Shown here: one piece after another, positions 53,481 through 62,258 of the stretch | Layout of the letters: the number at the start of each line of letters is the position of its first letter | How positions within the stretch are numbered: the stretch's first letter is position 1 | Origin: Paraburkholderia acidipaludis NBRC 101816 | GTDB lineage: Bacteria; Pseudomonadota; Gammaproteobacteria; Burkholderiales; Burkholderiaceae | NCBI RefSeq assembly: GCF_000684975.1 | Contig: NZ_BAXZ01000008.1 | Span: 1-64,000 of the forward strand | Length of the DNA stretch: 64,000 nt | Reading direction: 5' to 3' | Program-made: the position numbers and the translations under genes | Notes under the pieces: model-generated | What the model was told of the DNA's origin: nothing | The model's input: the letters and a program-made list of their open reading frames with translations, nothing else | The model's database searches: none

Positions 53481-53561
53481 GCCGCGCCTCGTCTGCCCCG
53501 CCTCTTGTGTCGGCTTGCCGGCTGCGGCCGGCATCCCCGGCCGGCCCAGCCGCGCGGCATC

Positions 53562-54602
53562 TCAGCCGCGGCGACGCAGCGCGAACAGCGTGCCGGCCAC
53601 GAGAATGAACGCGCCGATAATCACCTTCTGCCAGGTGCTGGGCACGCCCACGAGAATCAGGACGTTGTTGATGAGCGTCACGAGCGCCACGCCCATCAGC
53701 GTGCCGACCACGGTGCCGCTGCCGCCCGTGATGCGCGCGCCGCCCAGAATCACGGCCGCGATCACGTCGAGTTCCGAACCCACCAGATCGAACGGATTGG
53801 CGAGCCGGTTGTTCGAAACGTGCAGAATGCCCGCCACGCCCGCGAGAAATCCCGTATAGCCGAATACGAAGAGCCGGATCGCACGCAGGTTGAAGCCCAG
53901 CCGCTCCGCAATCGCGGGACTGCCGCCCATCGCATACACGCCGCGGCCCATCATCGTGCGATTGAGCAGCCACCAGGTGAGCACGGCGCCCGCCACGAGT
54001 GCGATGACCGACATCGGCAGCACGGCGTCCAGCCCGTCGACCGTGCGGTACGCCATGAGGGGAATGCGGCCGAAGTGGTCCATGCTGTGCGGGATGTTCA
54101 TGAAGAACGTCGTGCCCACGAAGGTCAGCAGGATCCCGCGATACAGGTACTGCGTGCCGATCGTCACGATCAGCGAGGGCGCCTGCAGCCGGTGCACGAT
54201 GAAGCCGTTGATCAGGCCGAGCAGGATGCCGCCTAGCGCCCCCGTCAGCAGGATCAGCAAGAACGGCTCGTCGGGCCACCAGGCGAATACGGCCTTCGTG
54301 ATGGAGTACATCGTGAGCGCGCCGATGGCCGTAAACGACACGTCGATGCCGCCCGAAGCCAGCACGACGAGCGTGCCGAGCGCGAAGAGCGAGGTGGTGG
54401 TGGCCGAGTGGAGCAGGTCGAAGAGCGTCGCCCACTGCAGAAAGCGCGGGTTGATGGAAGCGACGACTACGCAGGTGATCACGATCAGCGCGGCCGTGAA
54501 CCACTCGGGGTTGCGCGCGAGCTTCGCGCGCCAGTTGAGCGAGGGCGCCTCGCGCGCCACTTCGACGGTATCGGAAGAACTCATGGTCTGATTGATGCTC
54601 AT
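53562..54602 (-). CDS. Sugar ABC transporter permease (RbsC family), last gene of operon
   Basis: A 346-residue inner-membrane permease with about nine helices. Family landmarks: LFALGTLVVLASGGIDVSF (the RbsC glycine-rich motif), LINGFIVHRLQAPSLIVTIG, the cytosolic coupling loop MGRGVYAMGGSPAIAERLGF, and VILGGARITGGSGTVVGTLM near the end. Starts 28 bp after the ATPase gene; ATG 54602 has GGAACCCGT before it. Pairs with the second permease as a heterodimer. Confidence 0.93.
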   Translation of the reverse strand: MSINQTMSSSDTVEVAREAPSLNWRAKLARNPEWFTAALIVITCVVVASINPRFLQWATLFDLLHSATTTSLFALGTLVVLASGGIDVSFTAIGALTMYSITKAVFAWWPDEPFLLILLTGALGGILLGLINGFIVHRLQAPSLIVTIGTQYLYRGILLTFVGTTFFMNIPHSMDHFGRIPLMAYRTVDGLDAVLPMSVIALVAGAVLTWWLLNRTMMGRGVYAMGGSPAIAERLGFNLRAIRLFVFGYTGFLAGVAGILHVSNNRLANPFDLVGSELDVIAAVILGGARITGGSGTVVGTLMGVALVTLINNVLILVGVPSTWQKVIIGAFILVAGTLFALRRRG

Positions 54603-54630
54603 ACGGGTTCCTGCCACGGTAACGCGGGTT

Positions 54631-56166
54631 TCATGCGGCTTCGGCAAGGAGCGCGCGATAAAGCTGGGCCTCGGTCAGGCTCTCGGCACGGTGTTCCTCG
54701 GCAACGCGTCCTTTTCGCATCATCAGCACGCGGTCGCAGTTCTGCAGCAGCTCCGGCAAGTCGTCGCTCACGAGCAGGATGCCGATGCCGCGCTGCGCGA
54801 GACCCTGCATGATGCGATAGATGATGTCCTTCGACCCCACGTCCACACCCACGGTCGGCCCATGCAGGATCAGCACGTGCGGGTCGATGGCGAGCCACCG
54901 GCCGATCAGAACGCGCTGCTGGTTGCCGCCCGAAAGCGATTGCACGGCCTTGTCCACGTTCGGCGTGGCGATCTGCAGCTCCTTCACCGTTTCCTCGGCC
55001 ATGGAGCGAGCGCGCACGCGATCGATCTGGCCGAAGCGGTCGCGCAGGCTCGCGATCATCGCCGTGATCACGTTGTCGCGTATCGACTTGTCGAGAAAGA
55101 GCCCTTCGTTCAGGCGGTCTTCGGGCACATAGCCAATGCGCTCGCGCTTTGCGTCGCCCGGCGTAGCAAGCCTGATCGTGCGGCCGTCCAGCACGATGCT
55201 GCCGCTGTCGGCCGGCGCGACGCCTGCCAGCGCGCGCGCCAGCTCGTTGCGCCCCGAATCGAGCAGGCCCGTGACGCCGAGTATCTCGCCGCGATGCAGC
55301 GAGAACGAGACGTCCTGGAACTGGCCCGCGCGCCCAAGGCCGCGCACGTCGAGCAGCACCTCGCCTTCGGGCGCATCGACGCGATAGCGGTCCTGTGACA
55401 GCTGGCGCCCCGTCATCATTTCGCTAAGCTGCGCCTTGGTGTAATCGGCGATCGGTCCCTGCGCGACTTTCTGGCCGTCACGCAGCACGATCACCTCGCC
55501 GCCGATCGCATAGCATTCGTCGAGCTTGTGGCTCACGAACAGCACCGTCACGCCGTGAGCGCGCAACTGGCCGAGCACGGCGATCAGGTTCGTCACTTCC
55601 TTTTGCGTGAGCGACGTGGTGGGCTCGTCCATGATCACGAACTTCGCCTCGCTCGCGATCGCACGCGCGATCGCCACCAACTGGCGCGTCGCGAGCGGCA
55701 ACTGCTCGATGAGGGTCGCCTGAAAATCGGCGTCGCCCGGCAGGCCGACGGCGCCCAATGCGCGCGCCGCCGTGCGCGCGAGCTCGCGGCGGTCGAACGT
55801 GCGGGCGAGGCGCCCGCTGTGCTCGGCCAGCTCTGTCGTGAGGCCCACGTTCTCGGCCACGCTCATGTTCGGCAATAGTGAGAGGTCCTGATAGACCGTC
55901 TCGATGCCGGCCGCGAGCGATTCGAGCGGCGAAAGCCGCGCGAAATGCTGGCCGTCGATCACGAGCTCGCCCTCGTCGGGCGGCTGCGCGCCGGAGATGA
56001 TCTTGATGAGCGTGCTCTTGCCGCAGCCGTTCTCACCGAGCAGGTGATAGATCTGCCCGCGCTCGAACGTGAGCGTGACGCCGCGCAGCGCGTGCACGCC
56101 GGTAAAACGCTTGTGCACGCCCAGCACCTGCAATAGCGGTTCTGAAGCCATGTTCTGACTCACCAT
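54631..56166 (-). CDS. Sugar ABC transporter ATPase (RbsA family), two nucleotide-binding domains
   Basis: A 511-residue protein with two ATPase halves. The first has an intact Walker A (GENGCGKST), LPLATRQLVAIARAIASEA and Walker B FVIMDEPTTSL. The second has a degenerate Walker A (GLLDSGRNELARAL), as usual in RbsA, a good signature LSGGNQQRVLIGRWLAIDP, but its Walker B reads LILHGPTVGVDVG, where the family has LILDEPT: both acidic residues are gone. Thus only the composite site using the first half can be fully catalytic. Starts 52 bp after the binding-protein gene. Confidence 0.93.
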   Translation of the reverse strand: MVSQNMASEPLLQVLGVHKRFTGVHALRGVTLTFERGQIYHLLGENGCGKSTLIKIISGAQPPDEGELVIDGQHFARLSPLESLAAGIETVYQDLSLLPNMSVAENVGLTTELAEHSGRLARTFDRRELARTAARALGAVGLPGDADFQATLIEQLPLATRQLVAIARAIASEAKFVIMDEPTTSLTQKEVTNLIAVLGQLRAHGVTVLFVSHKLDECYAIGGEVIVLRDGQKVAQGPIADYTKAQLSEMMTGRQLSQDRYRVDAPEGEVLLDVRGLGRAGQFQDVSFSLHRGEILGVTGLLDSGRNELARALAGVAPADSGSIVLDGRTIRLATPGDAKRERIGYVPEDRLNEGLFLDKSIRDNVITAMIASLRDRFGQIDRVRARSMAEETVKELQIATPNVDKAVQSLSGGNQQRVLIGRWLAIDPHVLILHGPTVGVDVGSKDIIYRIMQGLAQRGIGILLVSDDLPELLQNCDRVLMMRKGRVAEEHRAESLTEAQLYRALLAEAA

Positions 56167-56181
56167 CGTGACATTGCTACA

Positions 56182-56208
56182 GGGCGCGCGACACCAGATC
56201 GCGCGCCC
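56182..56208 (-). terminator. Intercistronic hairpin after the binding-protein gene
   Basis: GGGCGCGCGA, loop CACCAGA, TCGCGCGCCC is a perfect 10-bp stem between the substrate-binding-protein gene and the ATPase gene. Hairpins here commonly protect the 3' end or partly terminate transcription so that more binding protein than ATPase is made. Confidence 0.6.
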
Positions 56209-56218
56209 GTTTCTCCGA

Positions 56219-57223
56219 TCAGAAGTTGTACTGCTTGTAGTTCGACTTGTCGACGCTCACCCAGCCCTGGCCGCGCACGATGATGCCCTTGCCCGGGCCC
56301 TTCGTCACCGTGACCTTTTCATAGCCCGGCAGGCCCAGATTCGCGCCGTTCTCCACGGTCTTACCCTGGATCAGCATCAGCGCGATCTTGTTCATCGCGA
56401 TGCCGGCCAGCTTCGGATCCCAGAACGCAATGCCGTTGATCGCACCGCTTTCGAGGTACTTGCCTGCCTCGGTCGGCAGACCCGTGCCGTAGACGCAGAC
56501 CTTGCCCTGCAGGCCGGCTTCCTCGACGGCGCGGCCGATGCCGAGCACGTCGAGCGAGGACGAACCCTGGAAGCCCTTCAGGTCCGGATGCTTGCGCAGC
56601 ACTTCCTTGGCGACTTCATAGGCGCGCTCGCCGTCGTTGTTGGTTTCGAGGTTGTCCTCGACCAGCTGCATCTTCGGATACTTCTTCTTCGCGTTGTCGA
56701 TGCCGCCGTCGGCCCACTGCACCTGCGAGCGGCTGCCGAGCGAGCCGACGAGCGTGGCCCATTTGCCTTCGTTGTGCATGCAGGAAGCGAGCCGGTCGTT
56801 GAGCGCGGCGCCGTAGGCCGAATTGTCGAATGCTTCGACGTCGACCATCGTGTTCTTCTCGTTGTCGGCCTCGTGCGTGACCACCTTGATGCCGCGATCC
56901 ATCGCCTTCTTGAGCGCCGGTTCGAGCGTGGGCGGATCATAAGGCACGACGGCGATCGCGTTCACCTTCTTCGCGATCAGGTCGTCGATGATCTTCAGTT
57001 GCTGGGCGGCGTCGGCCTGGCCGGGGCCGGTCTGATAGACCGTCACGCCGGGGTTCTGCTGGCCGAACTCCTTCACGCCTTCTTCCATACGATTGAACCA
57101 GCTGATGCCGGTCACCTTCACCACGGTCACGATGGTGACGTTGTCGGCCGCGTGCGCCGCGACGGCGAGACCCGCAGCCAGCGCGCAGGCGGTAAGCGCC
57201 ACGCTGAGTCGTTTGAATTTCAT
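56219..57223 (-). CDS. Periplasmic sugar-binding protein (RbsB/LsrB-like)
   Basis: A 334-residue exported type I periplasmic binding protein. Signal VALTACALAAGLAVAAHA cleaved before ADN. Two-lobe fold motifs: TVVKVTGISWFNRMEEGVKE, IDDLIAKKVNAIAVVPYDPP, IKVVTHEADNEKNTMVDVEA, GFQGSSSLDVLGIGRAVEE and WDPKLAGIAMNKIALMLIQG. Closest in style to rhamnose, AI-2 and autoinducer-like sugar binders. Brings the operon's substrate to the permease pair. Confidence 0.93.
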   Translation of the reverse strand: MKFKRLSVALTACALAAGLAVAAHAADNVTIVTVVKVTGISWFNRMEEGVKEFGQQNPGVTVYQTGPGQADAAQQLKIIDDLIAKKVNAIAVVPYDPPTLEPALKKAMDRGIKVVTHEADNEKNTMVDVEAFDNSAYGAALNDRLASCMHNEGKWATLVGSLGSRSQVQWADGGIDNAKKKYPKMQLVEDNLETNNDGERAYEVAKEVLRKHPDLKGFQGSSSLDVLGIGRAVEEAGLQGKVCVYGTGLPTEAGKYLESGAINGIAFWDPKLAGIAMNKIALMLIQGKTVENGANLGLPGYEKVTVTKGPGKGIIVRGQGWVSVDKSNYKQYNF

Positions 57224-57268
57224 TTCGCATGTCTCCTTTGTTGTTCGCTTTCGCCCCGGAAATGATGG

Positions 57269-57298
57269 CGGCGGACCTCCGAGGCTCGAGGCCCGCCG
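57269..57298 (-). terminator. Hairpin between permease and binding-protein genes
   Basis: CGGCGG (57269-57274) pairs with CCGCCG (57293-57298) and CCTC (57276-57279) with GAGG (57288-57291), with one mismatch between. It is in the 96-bp gap before the binding-protein gene and may be an attenuator or processing site. Confidence 0.35.
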
Positions 57299-57319
57299 GC
57301 GTTAACCGTCGTGCCGCCT

Positions 57320-58357
57320 TCAGCCTGGCGCTCGCGGCTTCGCGCCGGGCTGTGCCGATGCAAAGCCGAAGATCGACCGCACCCGCTCGCCGCCCGCGAA
57401 CGCGAGCGAAAGCAGCAGCAGGAAACCCCAGGCGCAGTCGCCGAAGAACTGCGAAACGTTCATCAGATTAAACAGGCTGGACAGAAACTGCAGGACCGTG
57501 GCCGCGAAAAACACGCAGATGATGCGGCCATATCCGCCTGCGGGATTCACGCCGCCCATCACCGCGATCAGGATCGCGATCAGCAAATACGAGTTACCGT
57601 AATCCCATTTCGCGCTCAGCGTATGCGAAACGCTCACGAGGCCCGCGAGCGAGGCGAGCACGCCGCACATCGTATAGGTGATGATGAGCATGCGCGCGCG
57701 CGGAATGCCCGCGTAGAATGCGGCGCGCTGATTCGTGCCCATCAGGTAAAGACGCAGTCCGAACGGTGTGCGCCTGAGCAGCCACCCGAGCAGCACGACC
57801 ACGGCGAGGAAGAGGCACAGCGAAATCGGCACCTGGAAGAACGTGCCGTTGCTGATGTCGGCAAGCGGTTCGACGTAGTCGACGTGCACCGAGGCGCCGT
57901 TGCTGAGCGCCACCGCAAAACCCGTGAAAAGCAGTTGCGTGCCGAGCGTGCAGAGAATGGGCGTGAGCGAAAGCCGCGCGATCACGATGCCGTTGAGCAG
58001 GCCGCCGATCAGCCCCATGCCGAGCACAATCGCGCAGAAGAGCGCGGTGTAGAGCACCGGCGAATCGTCGCCGCTCACGAGCTTCGGCACCACGAGCGCC
58101 GCAATCATGCCCGAGAGGTTTGCGAGCCCCACGCCCGAGAGGTCGATGCCGCCGTTGCCGGAGAGCATCGAGAGCATGATGCCGAGCGCGAGCAGGGCGA
58201 CTTCGGGCAACTGGGCGCCCATCGACTGCAGATTGTCGATGCCGACGAAGAGGCCGTGCGAAAGCCAGATCGCCACGAGCACGACGAGCAGGTTCACGAC
58301 CAGCAGAAAGTTCAGTTGCCGGTCGCCGAACCACCTTGCGAATAAAGATGACTTCAT
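57320..58357 (-). CDS. Sugar ABC transporter permease (RbsC family), first permease
   Basis: A 345-residue inner-membrane protein with about nine helices. Family landmarks: LALGIMLSMLSGNGGIDLSG, LLNGIVIARLSLTPILCTLG, the coupling loop FGLRLYLMGTNQRAAFYAGI and ILIAVMGGVNPAGGYGRIIC. Partner of the permease at 53562-54602. Starts 33 bp after the kinase gene, in the same operon. Confidence 0.93.
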   Translation of the reverse strand: MKSSLFARWFGDRQLNFLLVVNLLVVLVAIWLSHGLFVGIDNLQSMGAQLPEVALLALGIMLSMLSGNGGIDLSGVGLANLSGMIAALVVPKLVSGDDSPVLYTALFCAIVLGMGLIGGLLNGIVIARLSLTPILCTLGTQLLFTGFAVALSNGASVHVDYVEPLADISNGTFFQVPISLCLFLAVVVLLGWLLRRTPFGLRLYLMGTNQRAAFYAGIPRARMLIITYTMCGVLASLAGLVSVSHTLSAKWDYGNSYLLIAILIAVMGGVNPAGGYGRIICVFFAATVLQFLSSLFNLMNVSQFFGDCAWGFLLLLSLAFAGGERVRSIFGFASAQPGAKPRAPG

Positions 58358-58390
58358 GAGACGTCGTCCTTTGCCATGACCTGGGTGGCG

Positions 58391-59329
58391 TCAGTGCGCC
58401 GGAGCCGGCGTGCGGGAGAGCAGCGCGTCGACTTCCTCGCGCGTGGGCATCGAAGGCGCCGTGCCCGGCCGCGTTACGGAAATGCCCGCCAGCGCACAAC
58501 CAAAACGGGTGGCCTCCAGCGGCTCGTCGCCGCGCGCGAGCGCCGCCGCAAAGCCGCCCGTGAAGCCGTCGCCGGCCCCGGCCGTTTCCACCACCGCGCC
58601 GCAACGGAACGCCGGCAGCAGTACCGATTTCCCGCGTGTGTGAAAGAGCGCGCCCGCTTCGCCCAGCGTCACGATCACGGCGCCCGCGCCCTTCTGCAGC
58701 AGGACGTCGGCAGCACGGCGCGCGTCGTCGGCGTCACGGATCTCGATGCCGGTCAACGCGGTCGCTTCGGTTTCGTTCGGCGTCACGTAATCGCAAAGCG
58801 GAAAGATGTCGTCGGGCAGCGACATCGCGGGAGCCGGGTTGAACACCGTTTTTACGCCGTGCCGGCGCGCGAGTTCGAGCCCGCGCCGCGCCGCCGCCAG
58901 CGGCTGCTCCAGTTGTGTGACGAATACCTGCGAGGCGGCGATATCGGCCTCGATCGCGTCCGCGTCGGCAGCCTCCATCGTGCCCGCGGCACCCGCCGCG
59001 ACGATGATGGCATTCATGCCGGTCGTTTCGTCCACGAAGATGTGGGCCGCGCCCGTCGCCGCGTGATCCACGGCCTTCGCGCGCGCCGTGATGCCCTCGT
59101 CCGCCCAGGTCTTGCGCGCGATCTCGCCGAACGCGTCGTTGCCGAGCCGCGTGCAGAACACCACCTGCGCGCCGGCGCGCGCCGCCGCGACGGCCTGGTT
59201 CGAACCCTTGCCGCCCGGTCCCATGGCAAACGCCGATCCTGCGATGGTCTCGCCGATCAGCGGCATGCGGCTCGCGCGAAACGCGAGGTCGGTCACGTAA
59301 ATGCCGAGAATGACGACGCGCCCGCTCAT
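58391..59329 (-). CDS. PfkB-family sugar kinase (ribokinase/deoxyribokinase-like)
   Basis: A 312-residue kinase. The N-terminal GGKGSNQAVAAARAGAQV is the ribokinase sugar/lid signature; FNPAPA and YVTPNETEA lie in the middle; ETAGAGDGFTGGFAAAL carries the anion hole and catalytic Asp. Start ATG 59329 overlaps the mutarotase stop by 4 bp. Beside deoC it most plausibly phosphorylates 2-deoxy-D-ribose at C5 (deoK role), but ribose or another pentose cannot be excluded from sequence. Confidence 0.9.
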   Translation of the reverse strand: MSGRVVILGIYVTDLAFRASRMPLIGETIAGSAFAMGPGGKGSNQAVAAARAGAQVVFCTRLGNDAFGEIARKTWADEGITARAKAVDHAATGAAHIFVDETTGMNAIIVAAGAAGTMEAADADAIEADIAASQVFVTQLEQPLAAARRGLELARRHGVKTVFNPAPAMSLPDDIFPLCDYVTPNETEATALTGIEIRDADDARRAADVLLQKGAGAVIVTLGEAGALFHTRGKSVLLPAFRCGAVVETAGAGDGFTGGFAAALARGDEPLEATRFGCALAGISVTRPGTAPSMPTREEVDALLSRTPAPAH

Positions 59330-59805
59330 TTGCCCGGCTCCGTCGCACCTGGCGCATCCGGCGCCAGCAGCACGCCTTTCGTGAAAATGAAGCAGCCATA
59401 GCCGCGCGCCTCGCCGGAGGCGATCACGCAATAGGCCCCGCGGGCGCGGGCGTAGAACGCGTGGCGCTCGATCGGCGCGAACGGCACGGGCCGGCCTTCG
59501 GCGACATCGACTTCGGCCTGCGCCTCGCGCTGCACCGCCGGAATGGCATGGGGCTCGCCCACCACTTCCATGCGCATGGCAGGTGCTTCGACGAAGGTGT
59601 CGAGCGGCAGCACGGAGAGGATGGCGCGCACGGCACGCGGCGCGTCGGCGCCGTCGATGCGCAGCAGCTTGCCGAGCACCGTTGCGCGGGCAACGGAATC
59701 GGCGGGAAAGTTCGCGTCGCAGACGACGAGTTCGTCGCCGTGCCCCATCGCGCGCAGCGCGTGCAGCACGTCGGCGTTCAGCAGCGGGTCTAGATTCTTC
59801 AGCAT
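59326..59805 (-). CDS. RbsD/FucU family sugar mutarotase
   Basis: A 159-residue mutarotase that interconverts sugar anomers or pyranose/furanose forms before phosphorylation. LNADVLHALRAMGHGDELVV, then CDANFPA, is the family N-terminus with the catalytic His; ERHAFYARARGAYCVIASGE is the C-terminal active-site strand. Size is between RbsD and FucU. Coupled to the kinase gene by a 4-bp overlap, which ties anomer conversion to phosphorylation. Confidence 0.93.
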   Translation of the reverse strand: MLKNLDPLLNADVLHALRAMGHGDELVVCDANFPADSVARATVLGKLLRIDGADAPRAVRAILSVLPLDTFVEAPAMRMEVVGEPHAIPAVQREAQAEVDVAEGRPVPFAPIERHAFYARARGAYCVIASGEARGYGCFIFTKGVLLAPDAPGATEPGK

Positions 59806-59854
59806 GTTGTCTCCTCCGATTCAGGCGTTACGGCTTTCTTCGTTTCGAAGCCGC

Positions 59855-62245
59855 TCAATCGCCGTACGGTATCCAGATGTTCTTCACCTGTACTGCATGC
59901 CGCAAGAACGGCAATCCTGCGCTCGTGCGGTCGAACCAGTCAACCTGCCGGCCGTAATCGACAAACGTGCGCTTCAGGTTGCCGACCGACTCGCGCTCCA
60001 CCAGCGTCGAATCGGCCGCCTGCCCGAAGCACCAGAGCGCGTCCACGTCGTCGTGCTTCGCGAGTGCCGGCAGCAGCGCCGCGCGCTCGCCGGTCAGGAT
60101 GTTGAGCGCGCCCGCCGGCACGTCCGACGTTTCGACCACCTGATAAAAGTCCGTGGCCGCGAGCGGCGATGCCTCGCTCGCCAGCACGACCACGCGATTG
60201 CCCATCGCGAGCGCCGGTGCGGCCAGCGAAACGAGCGCGAGCAACGGAGCTTCGTCAGGACAAACAATGCCGACCACGCCAAGCGGCTCATGCATCGCGA
60301 GCGCCACGCCGCGCAGCGGCGGCGTGTGCACGGCGCCGTCGTATTTGTCGGCCCAGGCGGCGTAGTAGAAGAGGCGCTCGATGGACATCTCCACTTCGCG
60401 CGCCGCCGAACGCACGTCGTACCCCGCCCGGCGCGCGAGCTGATACGCGAACTCTTCGGCACGCGCGCTCAGATTCTCCGCGAGGTAGTAAAGCACCTGG
60501 GCACGGCCGTGCGTGCTCATCTGCGTCCACTTGAGTGCACCGCGCGCCGCCGCGACCGCATCGCGCACGTCCTTGCGGCTGCCCGCACCCACCTCGCCCG
60601 CCCAGTCGCCGTCCGGCGTATAGACCGTGTGCGAGTAGCCGCTATCGGGGCGAACCTGCTTGCCGCCGATGAAGAGTTTCGCCGTGCGGTCGAGCCGCTC
60701 CACCGCAGCCGTTCCGCGCGTGCCGCTGCCCGCTGCGGGACGCGGCGCAGGCGCCGCGCGCAGCGGCAGCTTGCTCCAGCCCGCGGGCTTCAGATACTCG
60801 AATACGCCTTCGCGCCCGCCCTCGCGGCCGAAACCGGACTCGCGATAGCCGCCAAAACCCACGCCCGCGTCAAACAGGTTCGTCGCGTTGATCCAGACGA
60901 CGCCGCAGGCCAGACGCGGCGCGATGTCCAGCGCGCGGCCGATGGTCTCGCTCCAGACGCTCGCCGCCAGCCCGTAGCGCGAGTTGTTCGCGAGCGCTAC
61001 GGCCTCGTCGGGCGTGCGAAAACTCATGGCCGCGAGCACGGGTCCGAAAATCTCTTCCTGAGCCAGCGTGGACGCCGGCCCGATGCCCGTAACGAGCGTG
61101 GGCGGGTAGAAGCAGCCGCCCGCAGGCAGTGCGACCCCTTCGGGCTGCCAAACGTCGCAGCCTTCGCGCCGCCCTGCCTCGACGAGCGTTTCGATCCGCG
61201 CGAGCTGCACCGGATCGACGATCGCGCCAATATCGATGCCCTTGTCGAGCGAGGTACCTATGCGCAGCGTCGCCATGCGGCGCTTGAGCTTCGCGAGGAA
61301 CCGCTCCTCGATGCCTTCCTGCACGAGCAGGCGCGAGCCGGCACAGCACACCTGCCCCTGGTTGAACCAGATCGCGTCCACGACGCCTTCCACCGCGCCA
61401 TCCAGGTCCGCGTCGTCGAACACAATGAACGGCGACTTGCCGCCAAGCTCCAGCGTGAGCGACTTGCCCGAGCCCGCGGTGACGGAGCGAATCTGCCGCC
61501 CCACCTCGGTCGAACCCGTGAACGCGATCTTGTCCACGCCCGGGTGCTCGACGAGCGCGGCACCGGTACGGCCATCGCCCGTCACGACGTTGAGGACACC
61601 TTCAGGCAGGCCGGCACGGTGCGCGAGCTCGGCGAAGAGCAGCGCCGTGAGCGGCGTGTATTCGGCAGGCTTGAGCACCACGCAGTTGCCGAGCGCGATG
61701 GCGGGCGCCACTTTCCACGCGAGCATCAGCAGCGGGAAATTCCACGGCACGATCTGGCCGATCACGCCCAGCGGCGACCACTCGCGAAACTCGCTGTCCT
61801 GCAACTGAGCCCATCCCGCGTGATGCAGGAAGTGACGCGCCACGAGCGGCACGTCGATGTCGCGCGTCTCGCGAATCGGCTTGCCGTTGTCGAGCGCTTC
61901 GAGCACCGCAAAAAGCCGGCTGTGACGCTGGACCATGCGCGAGAGCGCATAGAGGTGCCGTGCGCGGCCCGCGCCGCCCAGCGCCTGCCATTCGGGCTGC
62001 GCGGCGCGCGCCGCGGCCACGGCTGCGTCCACGTCCGCCGCGTCGCCCTGGGCGACGCTCGCCAGCACTTCGCCTGTCGCCGGCTCGCGTGCCTCGAAGC
62101 GCGCGCCGCTGGCGCTCTCGCGCCATGCGCCGTCAATGAAGTGCCCGAGCGAAGCGTCGTGCTGCGCAAGCCAGGCGCGCACAGGCTGGTCGTCCTCGGG
62201 GGCGGGACCGTAATCCATCGATCGAAAATACTCGGCTACGCTCAT
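59855..62245 (-). CDS. Two-domain aldehyde dehydrogenase, ALDH16-like
   Basis: A 796-residue protein made of a complete aldehyde dehydrogenase (about residues 1-500) plus a second, partial ALDH-like domain (about 525-796). The first has VPWNFPLLMLAWKVAPAIAL, FTGSTEVGR, general base E266 in LTLELGGKSP and catalytic C300 in NQGQVCCAGSR. The second (TAKLFIGGKQV, CPDEAPLLALVSLAAPALAM) keeps the Rossmann part but lacks the Glu and Cys motifs and ends in GRQVDWFDRTSAGLPFLRHA. That is the domain plan of ALDH16. In this operon it should oxidise the acetaldehyde released by DeoC to acetate. It starts 13 bp after deoC. Confidence 0.9.
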   Translation of the reverse strand: MSVAEYFRSMDYGPAPEDDQPVRAWLAQHDASLGHFIDGAWRESASGARFEAREPATGEVLASVAQGDAADVDAAVAAARAAQPEWQALGGAGRARHLYALSRMVQRHSRLFAVLEALDNGKPIRETRDIDVPLVARHFLHHAGWAQLQDSEFREWSPLGVIGQIVPWNFPLLMLAWKVAPAIALGNCVVLKPAEYTPLTALLFAELAHRAGLPEGVLNVVTGDGRTGAALVEHPGVDKIAFTGSTEVGRQIRSVTAGSGKSLTLELGGKSPFIVFDDADLDGAVEGVVDAIWFNQGQVCCAGSRLLVQEGIEERFLAKLKRRMATLRIGTSLDKGIDIGAIVDPVQLARIETLVEAGRREGCDVWQPEGVALPAGGCFYPPTLVTGIGPASTLAQEEIFGPVLAAMSFRTPDEAVALANNSRYGLAASVWSETIGRALDIAPRLACGVVWINATNLFDAGVGFGGYRESGFGREGGREGVFEYLKPAGWSKLPLRAAPAPRPAAGSGTRGTAAVERLDRTAKLFIGGKQVRPDSGYSHTVYTPDGDWAGEVGAGSRKDVRDAVAAARGALKWTQMSTHGRAQVLYYLAENLSARAEEFAYQLARRAGYDVRSAAREVEMSIERLFYYAAWADKYDGAVHTPPLRGVALAMHEPLGVVGIVCPDEAPLLALVSLAAPALAMGNRVVVLASEASPLAATDFYQVVETSDVPAGALNILTGERAALLPALAKHDDVDALWCFGQAADSTLVERESVGNLKRTFVDYGRQVDWFDRTSAGLPFLRHAVQVKNIWIPYGD

Positions 62246-62258
62246 TGCTGTGGTCTGT

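Noticed and set aside
53517..53532. GCCGGC-TGCG-GCCGGC hairpin between the convergent DeoR and permease genes
   Set aside because: A 6-bp stem in very G/C-rich DNA without a T run is weak evidence for a terminator.
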